From NCBI GenBank assembly GCA_902803625.1, contig CADCQV010000218.1:1-6348 (forward strand): DNA of 6,348 nucleotides. Reading direction: 5' to 3'. Under the pieces are notes generated by a model. The model saw nothing but the letters and a program-made list of their open reading frames with translations. It was not told the origin of the DNA and did not search any database. Each line of letters starts with the position of its first letter. Within the stretch, counting starts at the first letter, position 1. Source of the stretch: an uncultured Lachnospiraceae bacterium. GTDB lineage: Bacteria > Bacillota > Clostridia > Lachnospirales > Lachnospiraceae. The translations under genes were made by a program, and so were the position numbers. Below are positions 1 to 6,203 of the stretch, in pieces.

Positions 1-86
1 ACATTTTTCCGTGTTGTTTGACGCCCAAAGTCAAATGGCTTTTTGAACAAGTTCAAACGCCATTTAGACTTTTGGCGTTTGTATCA
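1..86. repeat. Left arm of perfect 86-bp inverted repeat
   Basis: Position i pairs with position 6347-i without a mismatch from 1 to 86; identity stops at 87. The window begins inside the repeat, and the right copy has two more bases, so the outer limit is not visible. The arm is itself a near-palindrome (separate entry, 21-78). It ends 6 bases before the greA ribosome binding site, so it lies in the greA leader or promoter region. No transposase is linked to it. A dispersed palindromic repeat or small non-autonomous element is the best reading; it could also mark a contig end. Confidence 0.93.
21..78. other. Long imperfect hairpin inside the left repeat arm
   Basis: Bases 21-48 can pair with 51-78. 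Going inward, 21-25 pairs with 74-78, there is one C/T mismatch (26/73), 27-32 pairs with 67-72, A66 bulges, 33-39 pairs with 59-65, a small internal loop lies at 40-41/58, and 42-48 pairs with 51-57. That gives 25 pairs in a 58-base structure centred on GAACAAGTTC. As RNA it would sit 14 bases upstream of the greA ribosome binding site. There is no following T-run, so it is not a standard terminator. Folding is inferred by hand pairing only. Confidence 0.75.
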
Positions 87-103
87 TTAAATAAGGAGAA
101 GAT

Positions 104-616
104 ATGCATAAGGGCAGGGCGGAGCTTACCAGAAGCGACGTGCAGAAGATAGAAAAGGAAATAGAGGACAGGAAGCTTATTGAGCGCCCCAAGCTCATAG
201 AGGCCGTAAAGGAAGCCAGGGCACAGGGGGATCTGAGTGAGAATTTCGAGTATTACGCGGCAAAGAAGGCAAAAAACGAGAACGAGAGCAGGATACGTTA
301 TCTCGACAATATGCTGAAGACCGCCATAATCATAGACGATTCATCCCAAAAGGGAGAGGTGGGACTCAATAACTTTGTGGATGTGGAGTTTCTGGACGAC
401 AAGAGCCGTGAAAGATACAAGATAGTAACGAGTATCAGGGGAAATTCCCTTAAAAACTACATAAGTATCGAGTCTCCGATAGGAAAGGCGCTGATGGGGC
501 ACAAAAAAGGAGATGTATGCAGGGTTAAGGTTAATGACAGCGTGAGCTACGATATAAAGATCCTGAATATAGATGAAAACGAGGACGATTCTCAGGATGA
601 GATCAAATCTTTTTGA
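104..616 (+). CDS. greA: Transcript cleavage/elongation factor, GreA family
   Basis: The 170-residue protein has the two-domain Gre layout. Residues about 8-80 form the helical hairpin that enters the RNA polymerase secondary channel. Its tip carries ARAQGDLSENFEYYAAK, in which D43 and E46 match the acidic pair that promotes RNA cleavage in backtracked complexes. Residues about 88-155 form the FKBP-like domain, with the conserved SPIGKALMGHKKGD stretch (124-137). The start is supported by AAGGAG at 93-98, five bases upstream. The hairpin tip reads SENFEYYAAK rather than the usual SENAEYxAAK, and an acidic tail (about 155-170) follows, so this may be a second GreA-like paralogue rather than the main housekeeping copy. 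The tail lies where azlC begins inside greA. The protein is cytoplasmic and acts on RNA polymerase. The family is sure; the exact paralogue is not. Confidence 0.92.
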   Translation: MHKGRAELTRSDVQKIEKEIEDRKLIERPKLIEAVKEARAQGDLSENFEYYAAKKAKNENESRIRYLDNMLKTAIIIDDSSQKGEVGLNNFVDVEFLDDKSRERYKIVTSIRGNSLKNYISIESPIGKALMGHKKGDVCRVKVNDSVSYDIKILNIDENEDDSQDEIKSF

Positions 617-1355
617 CACAGAGAAAAATTTCAGGGAGGGAATAATAAGCGGGATCCCAATTGCGCTTGGGTATCTTGCGGTGTCATTTGCATTCGGGAT
701 ACAGGCAGTCAAGGCAGGTCTGTCGGTTTTTCAGGCGACACTCATTTCCCTGAGCAACGTAACAAGCGCGGGGCAGTTTGCGGGAATATCTGTAATTGCG
801 GCAGCGGGCTCCTATCTGGAGATGGCCGGGGTGCAGCTTGTGATCAATCTCCGCTATATGCTGATGAGTGCGGCCCTTTCGCAAAAGATAGAGCCGGGAC
901 TTCCCACATACAAAAGGCTGGGAATAGCCTTTGGGGTGACGGATGAGATATTCGGAGTGAGCATTACCAGACCGGGTATGCTTGCTCCTGCTTTTTCCGC
1001 AGGCGTAATACTTATCTCGGTTTCGGGATGGGTCTTCGGAACCTTTCTCGGGGCATTTTCCGGCGAGATCCTGCCGGCGAGGCTTATAAGCGCTCTCGGA
1101 GTGGCACTTTACGGAATGTTTATCGCCATAGTGGTGCCGCCCTCGAGGGAGGACAAAAACATTGCGATCGCAGCCTTACTTGCGGTGGCGGTTTCAACAG
1201 TTTTTACCTATGCTCCGGCATTAAAGGACATTTCATCGGGAACAAGGATAATAATCGTCACTGTGATGGTTTCCGTTATCGCAGCACTTCTTTTCCCGGC
1301 TGCGGACAGACCGGAGGAAAAGGTCCTAAAGGAGAAGGGGGCGGAGAATGACTGA
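597..1355 (+). CDS. azlC: Branched-chain amino acid exporter, large subunit AzlC
   Basis: This is a membrane protein of the AzlC family, known for 4-azaleucine resistance and, with AzlD, for export of branched-chain amino acids. It has 252 residues from ATG 597, a normal family length. Family hallmarks are the first membrane segment GIPIALGYLAVSFAFG (19-34), SAGQF (57-61), NLRYMLMSAALS (84-95) and TDEIFGV (115-121). Further hydrophobic spans lie at about 133-155, 160-181, 188-206 and 216-233, and the C-terminus is charged. ATG 573 would add eight residues but has no visible ribosome binding site. ATG 597 follows GAGGA (581-585) and keeps the usual AzlC N-terminus. Translation starts 20 bases inside greA, and the 3' end overlaps azlD by 8 bases, which indicates coupling. 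Annotations calling this family an ABC permease are misleading: no ATPase is present. Confidence 0.93.
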   Translation: MRSNLFDTEKNFREGIISGIPIALGYLAVSFAFGIQAVKAGLSVFQATLISLSNVTSAGQFAGISVIAAAGSYLEMAGVQLVINLRYMLMSAALSQKIEPGLPTYKRLGIAFGVTDEIFGVSITRPGMLAPAFSAGVILISVSGWVFGTFLGAFSGEILPARLISALGVALYGMFIAIVVPPSREDKNIAIAALLAVAVSTVFTYAPALKDISSGTRIIIVTVMVSVIAALLFPAADRPEEKVLKEKGAEND

Positions 1356-1653
1356 CAATACATATATCTATATTCTGGTCATGGCTCTGGTTACCTTCTT
1401 GATACGGGCTCTTCCGCTTACACTCATACGGCAGGAGATAAAGAGTCCTTTTATAAAGTCCTTTCTTTATTATGTGCCCTATGTGACATTGTCGGCGATG
1501 ACGGTCCCAGCGATATTCACGTCGACCGGAAGTATTTATTCTGCGGCAGCGGGCTTCGCTGCAGCCATGATACTGGCTTTTTTCAGAAAGAGCCTTCTTA
1601 CCGTGGCAGCCGGAGCCTGTGTGGTGGTGTATATTATAGAATTGATCGTGTAA
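1348..1653 (+). CDS. azlD: Branched-chain amino acid exporter, small subunit AzlD
   Basis: This 101-residue, almost wholly hydrophobic protein is the small partner of AzlC. It has about four membrane spans: 5-26 with the family TFLIRALPLTL motif (16-26), 37-58 with YVPYVTLSAM (42-51), 62-79 and 82-101. Only short polar links such as IRQEIKSP (27-34) lie between them. The start codon is in an ATGACTGA overlap with the azlC stop, so translation is probably coupled. AAAGGAG (1328-1334) and GCGGAG (1341-1346) are nearby possible binding sites. Length and order match the usual azlC-azlD pair. Transported substrate (leucine, isoleucine, valine or analogues) is inferred from the family; nothing in the sequence fixes specificity. 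Confidence 0.92.
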   Translation: MTDNTYIYILVMALVTFLIRALPLTLIRQEIKSPFIKSFLYYVPYVTLSAMTVPAIFTSTGSIYSAAAGFAAAMILAFFRKSLLTVAAGACVVVYIIELIV

Positions 1654-1665
1654 CAGGTTATTTTG

Positions 1666-3780
1666 ATGGAGAGCAGTTTAAGGGACAATTTGATATATAT
1701 CCTGTCCATGCGTCCTGTATTTAATTACAAGGCAGTTTATGCGGACCTGACAGAGGATTATGTATTTCCGATGGAGCCGGAGCCCCATTCATCCGTGACT
1801 CTCCGTTTAAGGACCGGCAGAAATAATGTGGATGACGTGTTTATCTGCGTAAGAGGCGGAAGGCACAGGATGACACGCATTTCCTCCGAGGGAGTTTTTG
1901 ATTATTACGAGGGGCATATCAATGTCGAGGATGAGCCCTTTTTCTACCACTTCGAGATGATGTTGGGAGAAATATGTCTGTCCTACGGGCGGGGCGGCCT
2001 CGAAGGTTCCGGGGGATGCCGTGATGAATTCAAGCTGGTTCCCGGGATAAAAACTCCGGAATGGAGCAGGGGAGCCGTTATGTACCAGATCTTTACCGAC
2101 AGGTTTTATAACGGGGATCCCTCAAATGATGTATTGAGCCATGAATATTACTATCTCGGGGATTATGCCGAAAAGGTGGAGGATTGGAATTATTATCCGG
2201 ACAGCATGGATGTGCGCCGTTTTTACGGAGGGGATCTGAAAGGCGTTCTGGATAAGCTCCCGTATATTAAAGAGCTTGGAGTGGATGCGATCTATTTTAA
2301 CCCCCTCTTTGTGTCTCCCTCTAATCATAAGTACGACAGCCAGGATTATGATCATATCGACCCTCACTACGGTGTTATTGTTGAGGACGGGGGAGAGTGC
2401 CTTAAGGATTCCACGGTAAACCGTTTCGCAACAAAGTATATAAAAAGGGTTACCAGCAGGAGGAATCTGGAGGCGAGTAATGCGCTGTTCGCAGAGCTGG
2501 TGAAAAGGGCACATGAAGCGGGGATAAGGGTCATTATAGACGGTGTATTCAATCATTGCGGCTCCTTCAATAAATGGCTTGACCGGGAAAAGATTTATGA
2601 GAACGGGGAAGGCTACAAGAGCGGAGCCTATGTAAGCGCAGAAAGTCCCTATCGCTCCTTCTTCCGTTTCTTTGATGAAGGCGGATGGCCGGATAATGAC
2701 AGCTATGACGGCTGGTGGGGGCACGATACACTGCCCAAGCTGAATTACGAAGACTCACCGGAGCTTTACCGCTATATCCTGGGTATTGCCGGGAAATGGG
2801 TCTCTCCGCCTTATAATGCCGACGGCTGGAGGCTGGACGTGGCTGCGGATCTCGGGCACACACCGGAATTTAACCACAGATTCTGGAAGGACTTCAGAGC
2901 TGCCGTGAGGGAGGCAAATCCCGATGCAATAGTACTGGCGGAGCATTACGGGGATGCGGAGAACTGGATAGCAAACGGCGAATGGGACACCGTAATGAAT
3001 TATGATGCATTTATGGAGCCTATAAGTTGGTTTCTCACGGGAATGCAGAAGCACTCGGATGAATACCGTCCGGATCTTCTCAATAATCCGGATGCTTTCT
3101 GGTGTGCCATGAGGGCTCACAGAAGGCAGTTTCTGGGAGGCTCCGGTCTGGCAGCTATGAATGAGCTTTCAAATCATGACCACTCCAGGTTCCTGACAAG
3201 AACGAACCACAAGGTGGGCAGGGTTGACAGACTCGGCTCCCGTGCGGCCGAAGAGGGCGTAAATAAGGCTGTTATGAGGGAAGCCGTGCTGTTCCAGATG
3301 ACCTGGCCCGGGGCACCCACGATCTATTACGGAGATGAAGCGGGGCTCTGCGGTTTCACGGATCCTGACAACAGACGTACCTATCCCTGGGGAAATGAGG
3401 ATTTTGAGCTGATTGATTTTCACAGAGCCTGTATAAGGATACATAAGGAAAATAAGGAGCTGATGACGGGAAGTATGATCCCTCTCCTGAATGAAGGGGA
3501 TGAGGAGGGGCTGCTTTCCTTTGCGAGATTCAACAGGAATTCAGCCTCGGTCATTATCCTGAATAATAATGACCGGGACATAGAATGGAACGGAGAGGTG
3601 TGGATCGCCGGTATTCCGCCGGAATGCAGCATAAAAAGGCTGCTCCTGACCTATGACAGCGGCTTTACGACCGAAACACTTGATTATCAGGTCAGAGGCG
3701 GGAGATTAAGGATCAGTGTCCCGAAGACAGGTGGTATCATCCTTAAGTATCAAACACCCACGCCGCTTGAGTTTTACTGA
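1666..3780 (+). CDS. Intracellular GH13 alpha-glucan hydrolase, neopullulanase/alpha-glycosidase-like
   Basis: This 704-residue GH13 enzyme has no signal peptide, so it is probably cytosolic and acts on imported maltodextrins or stored glycogen. Residues 1 to about 130 form a beta-rich N-terminal domain resembling the CBM34-like domain of neopullulanases and cyclomaltodextrinases. The barrel starts near Y140 (YQIFTDRFYNGDPSND). Conserved regions are DGVFNH (292-297), GWRLD with nucleophile D391, AEHYG with acid/base E426, and SNHDHSR with transition-state stabiliser D505; all catalytic residues are present. YYGDEAG and DPDNRRTYPW follow, then a beta-sandwich C-terminus from about 600. Residues 237-269 are an insertion relative to ordinary GH13_20 enzymes. 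ATG 1666 is preferred to the adjacent TTG at 1663; the binding site is only a weak AGG at 1654-1656, so coupling with azlD (12-base gap) is likely. Exact subfamily and bond specificity are not determined. Confidence 0.9.
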   Translation: MESSLRDNLIYILSMRPVFNYKAVYADLTEDYVFPMEPEPHSSVTLRLRTGRNNVDDVFICVRGGRHRMTRISSEGVFDYYEGHINVEDEPFFYHFEMMLGEICLSYGRGGLEGSGGCRDEFKLVPGIKTPEWSRGAVMYQIFTDRFYNGDPSNDVLSHEYYYLGDYAEKVEDWNYYPDSMDVRRFYGGDLKGVLDKLPYIKELGVDAIYFNPLFVSPSNHKYDSQDYDHIDPHYGVIVEDGGECLKDSTVNRFATKYIKRVTSRRNLEASNALFAELVKRAHEAGIRVIIDGVFNHCGSFNKWLDREKIYENGEGYKSGAYVSAESPYRSFFRFFDEGGWPDNDSYDGWWGHDTLPKLNYEDSPELYRYILGIAGKWVSPPYNADGWRLDVAADLGHTPEFNHRFWKDFRAAVREANPDAIVLAEHYGDAENWIANGEWDTVMNYDAFMEPISWFLTGMQKHSDEYRPDLLNNPDAFWCAMRAHRRQFLGGSGLAAMNELSNHDHSRFLTRTNHKVGRVDRLGSRAAEEGVNKAVMREAVLFQMTWPGAPTIYYGDEAGLCGFTDPDNRRTYPWGNEDFELIDFHRACIRIHKENKELMTGSMIPLLNEGDEEGLLSFARFNRNSASVIILNNNDRDIEWNGEVWIAGIPPECSIKRLLLTYDSGFTTETLDYQVRGGRLRISVPKTGGIILKYQTPTPLEFY

Positions 3781-4537
3781 CTCCCTTTGACAGAGCGACC
3801 ACGGAGGATGCTCTGTCGTAGGTTAGGGGATTGCCCTTAATATCCGTTAAGCTTCCTCCGGCTTCCAGAAGAATGGCGGCTCCGGCACAGAAATCCCAGA
3901 GACCGAGCCTCAGTTCAAAGAACATGCCGGCCTGCCCTGAGGAAAGCCTGCAGAGATCGGTGGCGGCGCTGCCGCCCCTTCTGATGTCTATGCCGTGTCT
4001 CACTGCCTCCCTGCCAAGAACAAAGGCCTTATCGGAAAGCTCGGGATAGTAGGGGGAGGTTCCCATTATTATGATGGTTTCTTCCAGAGGATCCTCCGAG
4101 GTAAATATCCTTTCACCATTAAGAAAAGCTCCCTTTCCCCTCTCTGCATAATAAAGCTGACCGGCGTAAGGATTATAGATCACGCCGATATAGGGCTCAC
4201 CGTCCTTTAAGAGACCGATGCTGCTCACGCTTTCATCCCAGCCCTTGATAAAATTCGTGGTGCCGTCAATGGGGTCTATTACAAAGGTGTATCCCGAGCG
4301 GTATTCGTCCTTAAATATCTCCTGTCCGTTTTCTTCCCCGACAAAATGTGCTTCGGGAAGGAGCTTTGAGAGCTCACGTATGAGAAAGTCCTGAACACGG
4401 GAATCATATTCGGTCACAAAGTTTCCGTGCCCGTCCTTGCTCTTTATCTTCAGGCTCTTTATTTTATCCGAGCCCTCCAGTATGATCTTTCCTGCTTCCT
4501 TTGCGGTATCGCATATCATTTCAAGTAAATCTGACAT
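3743..4537 (-). CDS. Inositol monophosphatase family (SuhB-like) phosphatase
   Basis: The 264-residue protein is a full-length member of the lithium-sensitive, magnesium-dependent sugar phosphatase superfamily. Metal-site motifs are all present: GEE with E68/E69, DPIDGTTNF (88-96) holding D88, D91 and T93, and the C-terminal WDFCAGAAILLEAGG (214-228) with D215. RRGGSAATDLCRL (186-198) matches the usual substrate-side segment. It should hydrolyse myo-inositol phosphate or a related sugar/polyol monophosphate in the cytosol; a nucleotide (CysQ-like) or fructose-1,6-bisphosphate substrate cannot be excluded. An upstream in-frame ATG at 4597 would add 20 residues, but ATG 4537 has AAGGAG (4545-4550) seven bases upstream and gives the normal N-terminus. 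The gene faces the GH13 gene and overlaps its last 38 bases tail to tail, while a divergent promoter region separates it from agcS. Confidence 0.93.
   Translation of the reverse strand: MSDLLEMICDTAKEAGKIILEGSDKIKSLKIKSKDGHGNFVTEYDSRVQDFLIRELSKLLPEAHFVGEENGQEIFKDEYRSGYTFVIDPIDGTTNFIKGWDESVSSIGLLKDGEPYIGVIYNPYAGQLYYAERGKGAFLNGERIFTSEDPLEETIIIMGTSPYYPELSDKAFVLGREAVRHGIDIRRGGSAATDLCRLSSGQAGMFFELRLGLWDFCAGAAILLEAGGSLTDIKGNPLTYDRASSVVALSKGVSKTQAAWVFDT
3789..3817. other. 8-bp inverted repeat just after the GH13 stop codon
   Basis: GACAGAGC (3789-3796) and GCTCTGTC (3810-3817) are perfect complements around a 13-base loop, eight bases past the GH13 stop. It lies within the coding end of the convergent IMPase gene. 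It could end or protect the rightward transcript. No T-run follows on either strand, so it is not a typical intrinsic terminator, and it may be a chance by-product of the coding sequence. Confidence 0.35.
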
Positions 4538-4544
4538 TATTTTT

Positions 4545-4550
4545 CTCCTT
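4545..4550 (-). promoter_or_regulatory. Ribosome binding site fixing the IMPase start
   Basis: Read on the minus strand this is AAGGAG, seven bases before ATG 4537. It decides against the longer in-frame start at 4597, which would lie at the upstream edge of the predicted -35 box and hence ahead of the transcript start. Confidence 0.8.
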
Positions 4551-4568
4551 AGGAGCTGTTCATAAATA

Positions 4569-4597
4569 ACTTTACAGTTTAAGCGTGTCTGTATCAA
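4569..4597 (-). promoter_or_regulatory. Predicted sigma-A promoter for the IMPase gene
   Basis: On the minus strand, TTGATA (4592-4597, 5 of 6 to TTGACA) is followed after 17 bases by TAAAGT (4569-4574, 4 of 6 to TATAAT). A transcript would start near 4561 and give a leader of roughly 25 bases that includes AAGGAG. It was found by consensus matching only. Confidence 0.5.
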
Positions 4598-4620
4598 TAT
4601 ATTTCAAAACGCGCGAATGT

Positions 4621-4643
4621 TCAAGTTCAAAAGTCCTTTGACT
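4621..4643. repeat. Possible decayed partial copy of the edge repeat
   Basis: Bases 4624-4643 align with 6299-6319 of the right repeat arm at about 18 of 21 positions, with one gap and two mismatches. Both share GTTCAAAA and TTTGACTT. The segment lies between the two divergent promoters. It is short and AT-rich enough that chance is possible. It also contains the small palindrome AAGTCCTTTGACTT (4631-4644 approximately). Confidence 0.35.
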
Positions 4644-4648
4644 TCATC

Positions 4649-4669
4649 TGATTGTGTGATTGTGTGATT
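4649..4669. repeat. Short tandem repeat ATTGTGTG in the agcS promoter region
   Basis: ATTGTGTG occurs at 4651-4658 and 4659-4666 and is followed by ATT, giving about 2.4 units of 8 bp. Each unit offers a TTGTGT that could serve as a weak -35 box for agcS, 18 or 26 bases from the -10. The repeat may be a regulator site or simple slippage. Confidence 0.6.
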
Positions 4670-4689
4670 CCCGAAAAGTATGGTATTAT
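4660..4689 (+). promoter_or_regulatory. Predicted extended -10 promoter for agcS
   Basis: TGGTATTAT (4681-4689) fits an extended -10 element. A weak TTGTGT at 4660-4665 lies 18 bases upstream. An overlapping alternative -10, TATACT, is at 4687-4692. Transcription would start near 4695-4698 and give a leader of about 80 bases before the TTG start. Confidence 0.5.
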
Positions 4690-4703
4690 ACTTATCAAGT
4701 TTT

Positions 4704-4712
4704 AAGGAGGAG
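4704..4712 (+). promoter_or_regulatory. Strong orphan Shine-Dalgarno sequence in the agcS leader
   Basis: AAGGAGGAG is the strongest ribosome-binding sequence in the window, yet no ATG, GTG or TTG follows at a usable distance before the agcS site. At 8 bases after GGAGG (4706-4710) is an ATT (4719) that opens a 29-codon frame to a TGA at 4806-4808, overlapping the agcS start out of frame. ATT starts are very rare, so this could equally be a ribosome standby site. Confidence 0.5.
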
Positions 4713-4746
4713 AACTAAATTACAGGGGATAACAAAGAAGCAGACC

Positions 4747-4761
4747 TTACTGTTGCAGTAA
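4747..4761 (+). other. Small hairpin directly upstream of the agcS ribosome binding site
   Basis: TTACTG (4747-4752) and CAGTAA (4756-4761) are perfect complements around a TTG loop, two bases before AGAGGAG. It could modulate ribosome access. The stem is short and no known riboswitch consensus was recognised around it. Confidence 0.4.
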
Positions 4762-4763
4762 AG

Positions 4764-4770
4764 AGAGGAG
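4764..4770 (+). promoter_or_regulatory. Ribosome binding site for the agcS TTG start
   Basis: AGAGGAG lies six bases before TTG 4777. It supports the TTG start, since the next in-frame ATG (4864) would remove the first membrane segment. Confidence 0.75.
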
Positions 4771-4776
4771 AGAATT

Positions 4777-6195
4777 TTGAGTTTTTCAGAGATAATAGAG
4801 ACTATTGACGGATTTCTTTGGGGATGGCCTCTTATAATCCTGTTATTTGGGACCCATCTGTTTATGACTTTAAGAACCGGATTTGTACAGAAGGACCTTT
4901 TTAAGGCCATAAAGCTGTCGGTCACGAAGGATCCGGATGTGGAGGGAGATGTTTCACAGTTCGGGGCACTCACTACGGCACTGTCATCTACCATAGGAAC
5001 AGGGAACATAATAGGCGTGGGTACGGCCATTGCAATGGGAGGACCGGGATCGGTACTCTGGATGTGGCTTACGGGTATCTTCGGTATAGCCACCAAGTAT
5101 TCGGAGACCCTTATCGCCATAAAGTACAGGGTAAAGAGTGAAGACGGCTCAATGCTTGGCGGTGCTATGTACGCTCTTGACAGGGGGCTGAATAAAAAGT
5201 GGCTTGGCATAGTCTTTTCATCGCTCGCGGCAATATGTGCCTTCGGAATAGGATGTATGGTACAGGCAAATGCGGTCGTTACCAATGCGAGGCAGAATTT
5301 TGCGACGGATGAGAATTCAGGCCGGATACTGACTTATGCTACCGCCGTGATACTCTGTCTGGTGGTCGGGCTTGTCATTATCGGAGGCATCAAATCCATA
5401 ACCAGGGTTTCCGAGATGCTGGTTCCCTTTATGGCGGCGTTCTATGTGATCGGCTGCATTATCATTCTCGTAATGAATGCGGATGTGCTCGGAGAGACCG
5501 TGACGACCATCATTTCGGCGGCATTGAGTCCCAGGGCCGCGGGAGGCGGCTTTGTGGGAAGTACGGTGGCTGCAGCCTGCAGATACGGATTTGCACGGGG
5601 ACTCTTTTCAAATGAATCGGGAATGGGTTCCGCGCCGCTTGTAGCTTCCGCGGCCCAGACCAGAAATCCCAAGAGACAGGCTCTGGTTTCCATGACGGGA
5701 ACCTTCTGGGATACGGTCGTTGTATGTCTGATGACCGGACTGGTGCTGGTATCGAGTATCATCAAGCATCCTACAATAGACGGGCTGTCGGGAAACGGTG
5801 CCGAGCTTACCAGTCTTGCATTTTCAATGATACCTGCAATCGGGATCCCCATACTTGTTATCGGTCTTGTATCCTTTTCATTTTCAACGATCCTCGGCTG
5901 GTATTATTACGGGGAGCGCTGCGCGGTATATCTCCTTGGGGAAAAGGTCATAAAGGTGTACAAGATATTATGGGTCCTGGGGATCTTTGTGGGATCTGTG
6001 ACGGAGCTTAATCTCATATGGAATATCGCCGATCTCTTTAACGGACTTATGGCGGTTCCGAATATTATAGCGGTTCTTTTATTATCAAAGGTCATTGCCG
6101 ATGAAACGAAGAAGTATGCGGGAGCGCATATCGATGACAAGGATGAGACGGAGATACCTACGATAAAGAATGCAAAGAAGGGAGTCCTGGCGTAA
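4777..6195 (+). CDS. agcS: Sodium:alanine/glycine symporter, AgcS family
   Basis: This 472-residue polytopic membrane protein belongs to the AgcS (alanine or glycine:cation symporter, AlsT-like) family of the inner membrane. It should take up alanine and/or glycine coupled to sodium. Family signatures are GTGNIIGVGTAIAMGGPGS (74-92) followed by WMWLTGIFG, and GLFSNESGMGSAP (275-287), where most relatives have NEAGMG. About ten hydrophobic spans are visible, from 14-32 to about 425-440, and a charged cytosolic tail (443-472) ends the protein. The N-terminus FLWGWPLIILLFGTHLFMTLRTG matches the family only if translation begins at TTG 4777, which has AGAGGAG six bases upstream. Length is normal and nothing is missing. 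It is transcribed alone, away from the IMPase gene. Substrate choice between alanine and glycine is not readable here. Confidence 0.93.
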   Translation: MSFSEIIETIDGFLWGWPLIILLFGTHLFMTLRTGFVQKDLFKAIKLSVTKDPDVEGDVSQFGALTTALSSTIGTGNIIGVGTAIAMGGPGSVLWMWLTGIFGIATKYSETLIAIKYRVKSEDGSMLGGAMYALDRGLNKKWLGIVFSSLAAICAFGIGCMVQANAVVTNARQNFATDENSGRILTYATAVILCLVVGLVIIGGIKSITRVSEMLVPFMAAFYVIGCIIILVMNADVLGETVTTIISAALSPRAAGGGFVGSTVAAACRYGFARGLFSNESGMGSAPLVASAAQTRNPKRQALVSMTGTFWDTVVVCLMTGLVLVSSIIKHPTIDGLSGNGAELTSLAFSMIPAIGIPILVIGLVSFSFSTILGWYYYGERCAVYLLGEKVIKVYKILWVLGIFVGSVTELNLIWNIADLFNGLMAVPNIIAVLLLSKVIADETKKYAGAHIDDKDETEIPTIKNAKKGVLA

Positions 6196-6203
6196 ATATT
6201 GCT

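Noticed and set aside
1..86. CRISPR-like repeat array
   Set aside because: There is only one copy per edge, with no regular spacers and no cas genes.
573..596. Upstream ATG for azlC
   Set aside because: It has no ribosome binding site and adds residues absent from the usual AzlC start; ATG 597 fits better.
1028..1351. 107-residue plus-strand open frame
   Set aside because: It is an out-of-frame shadow within azlC with low-complexity composition and no family features.
2122..2724. 200-residue minus-strand open frame
   Set aside because: It lies wholly inside the GH13 gene, which has all catalytic motifs in the other frame. It matches no family I recognise.
4538..4597. Upstream ATG for the IMPase gene
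   Set aside because: The extension is not family-like and covers the predicted promoter; ATG 4537 has AAGGAG at good spacing.
4690..4776. Glycine riboswitch ahead of the amino acid symporter
   Set aside because: The leader is about 80 bases, too short for the usual aptamer, and I see none of its conserved core.
4695..5285. 196-residue minus-strand open frame
   Set aside because: It is antisense to the agcS start and leader; agcS is clearly the coding strand.
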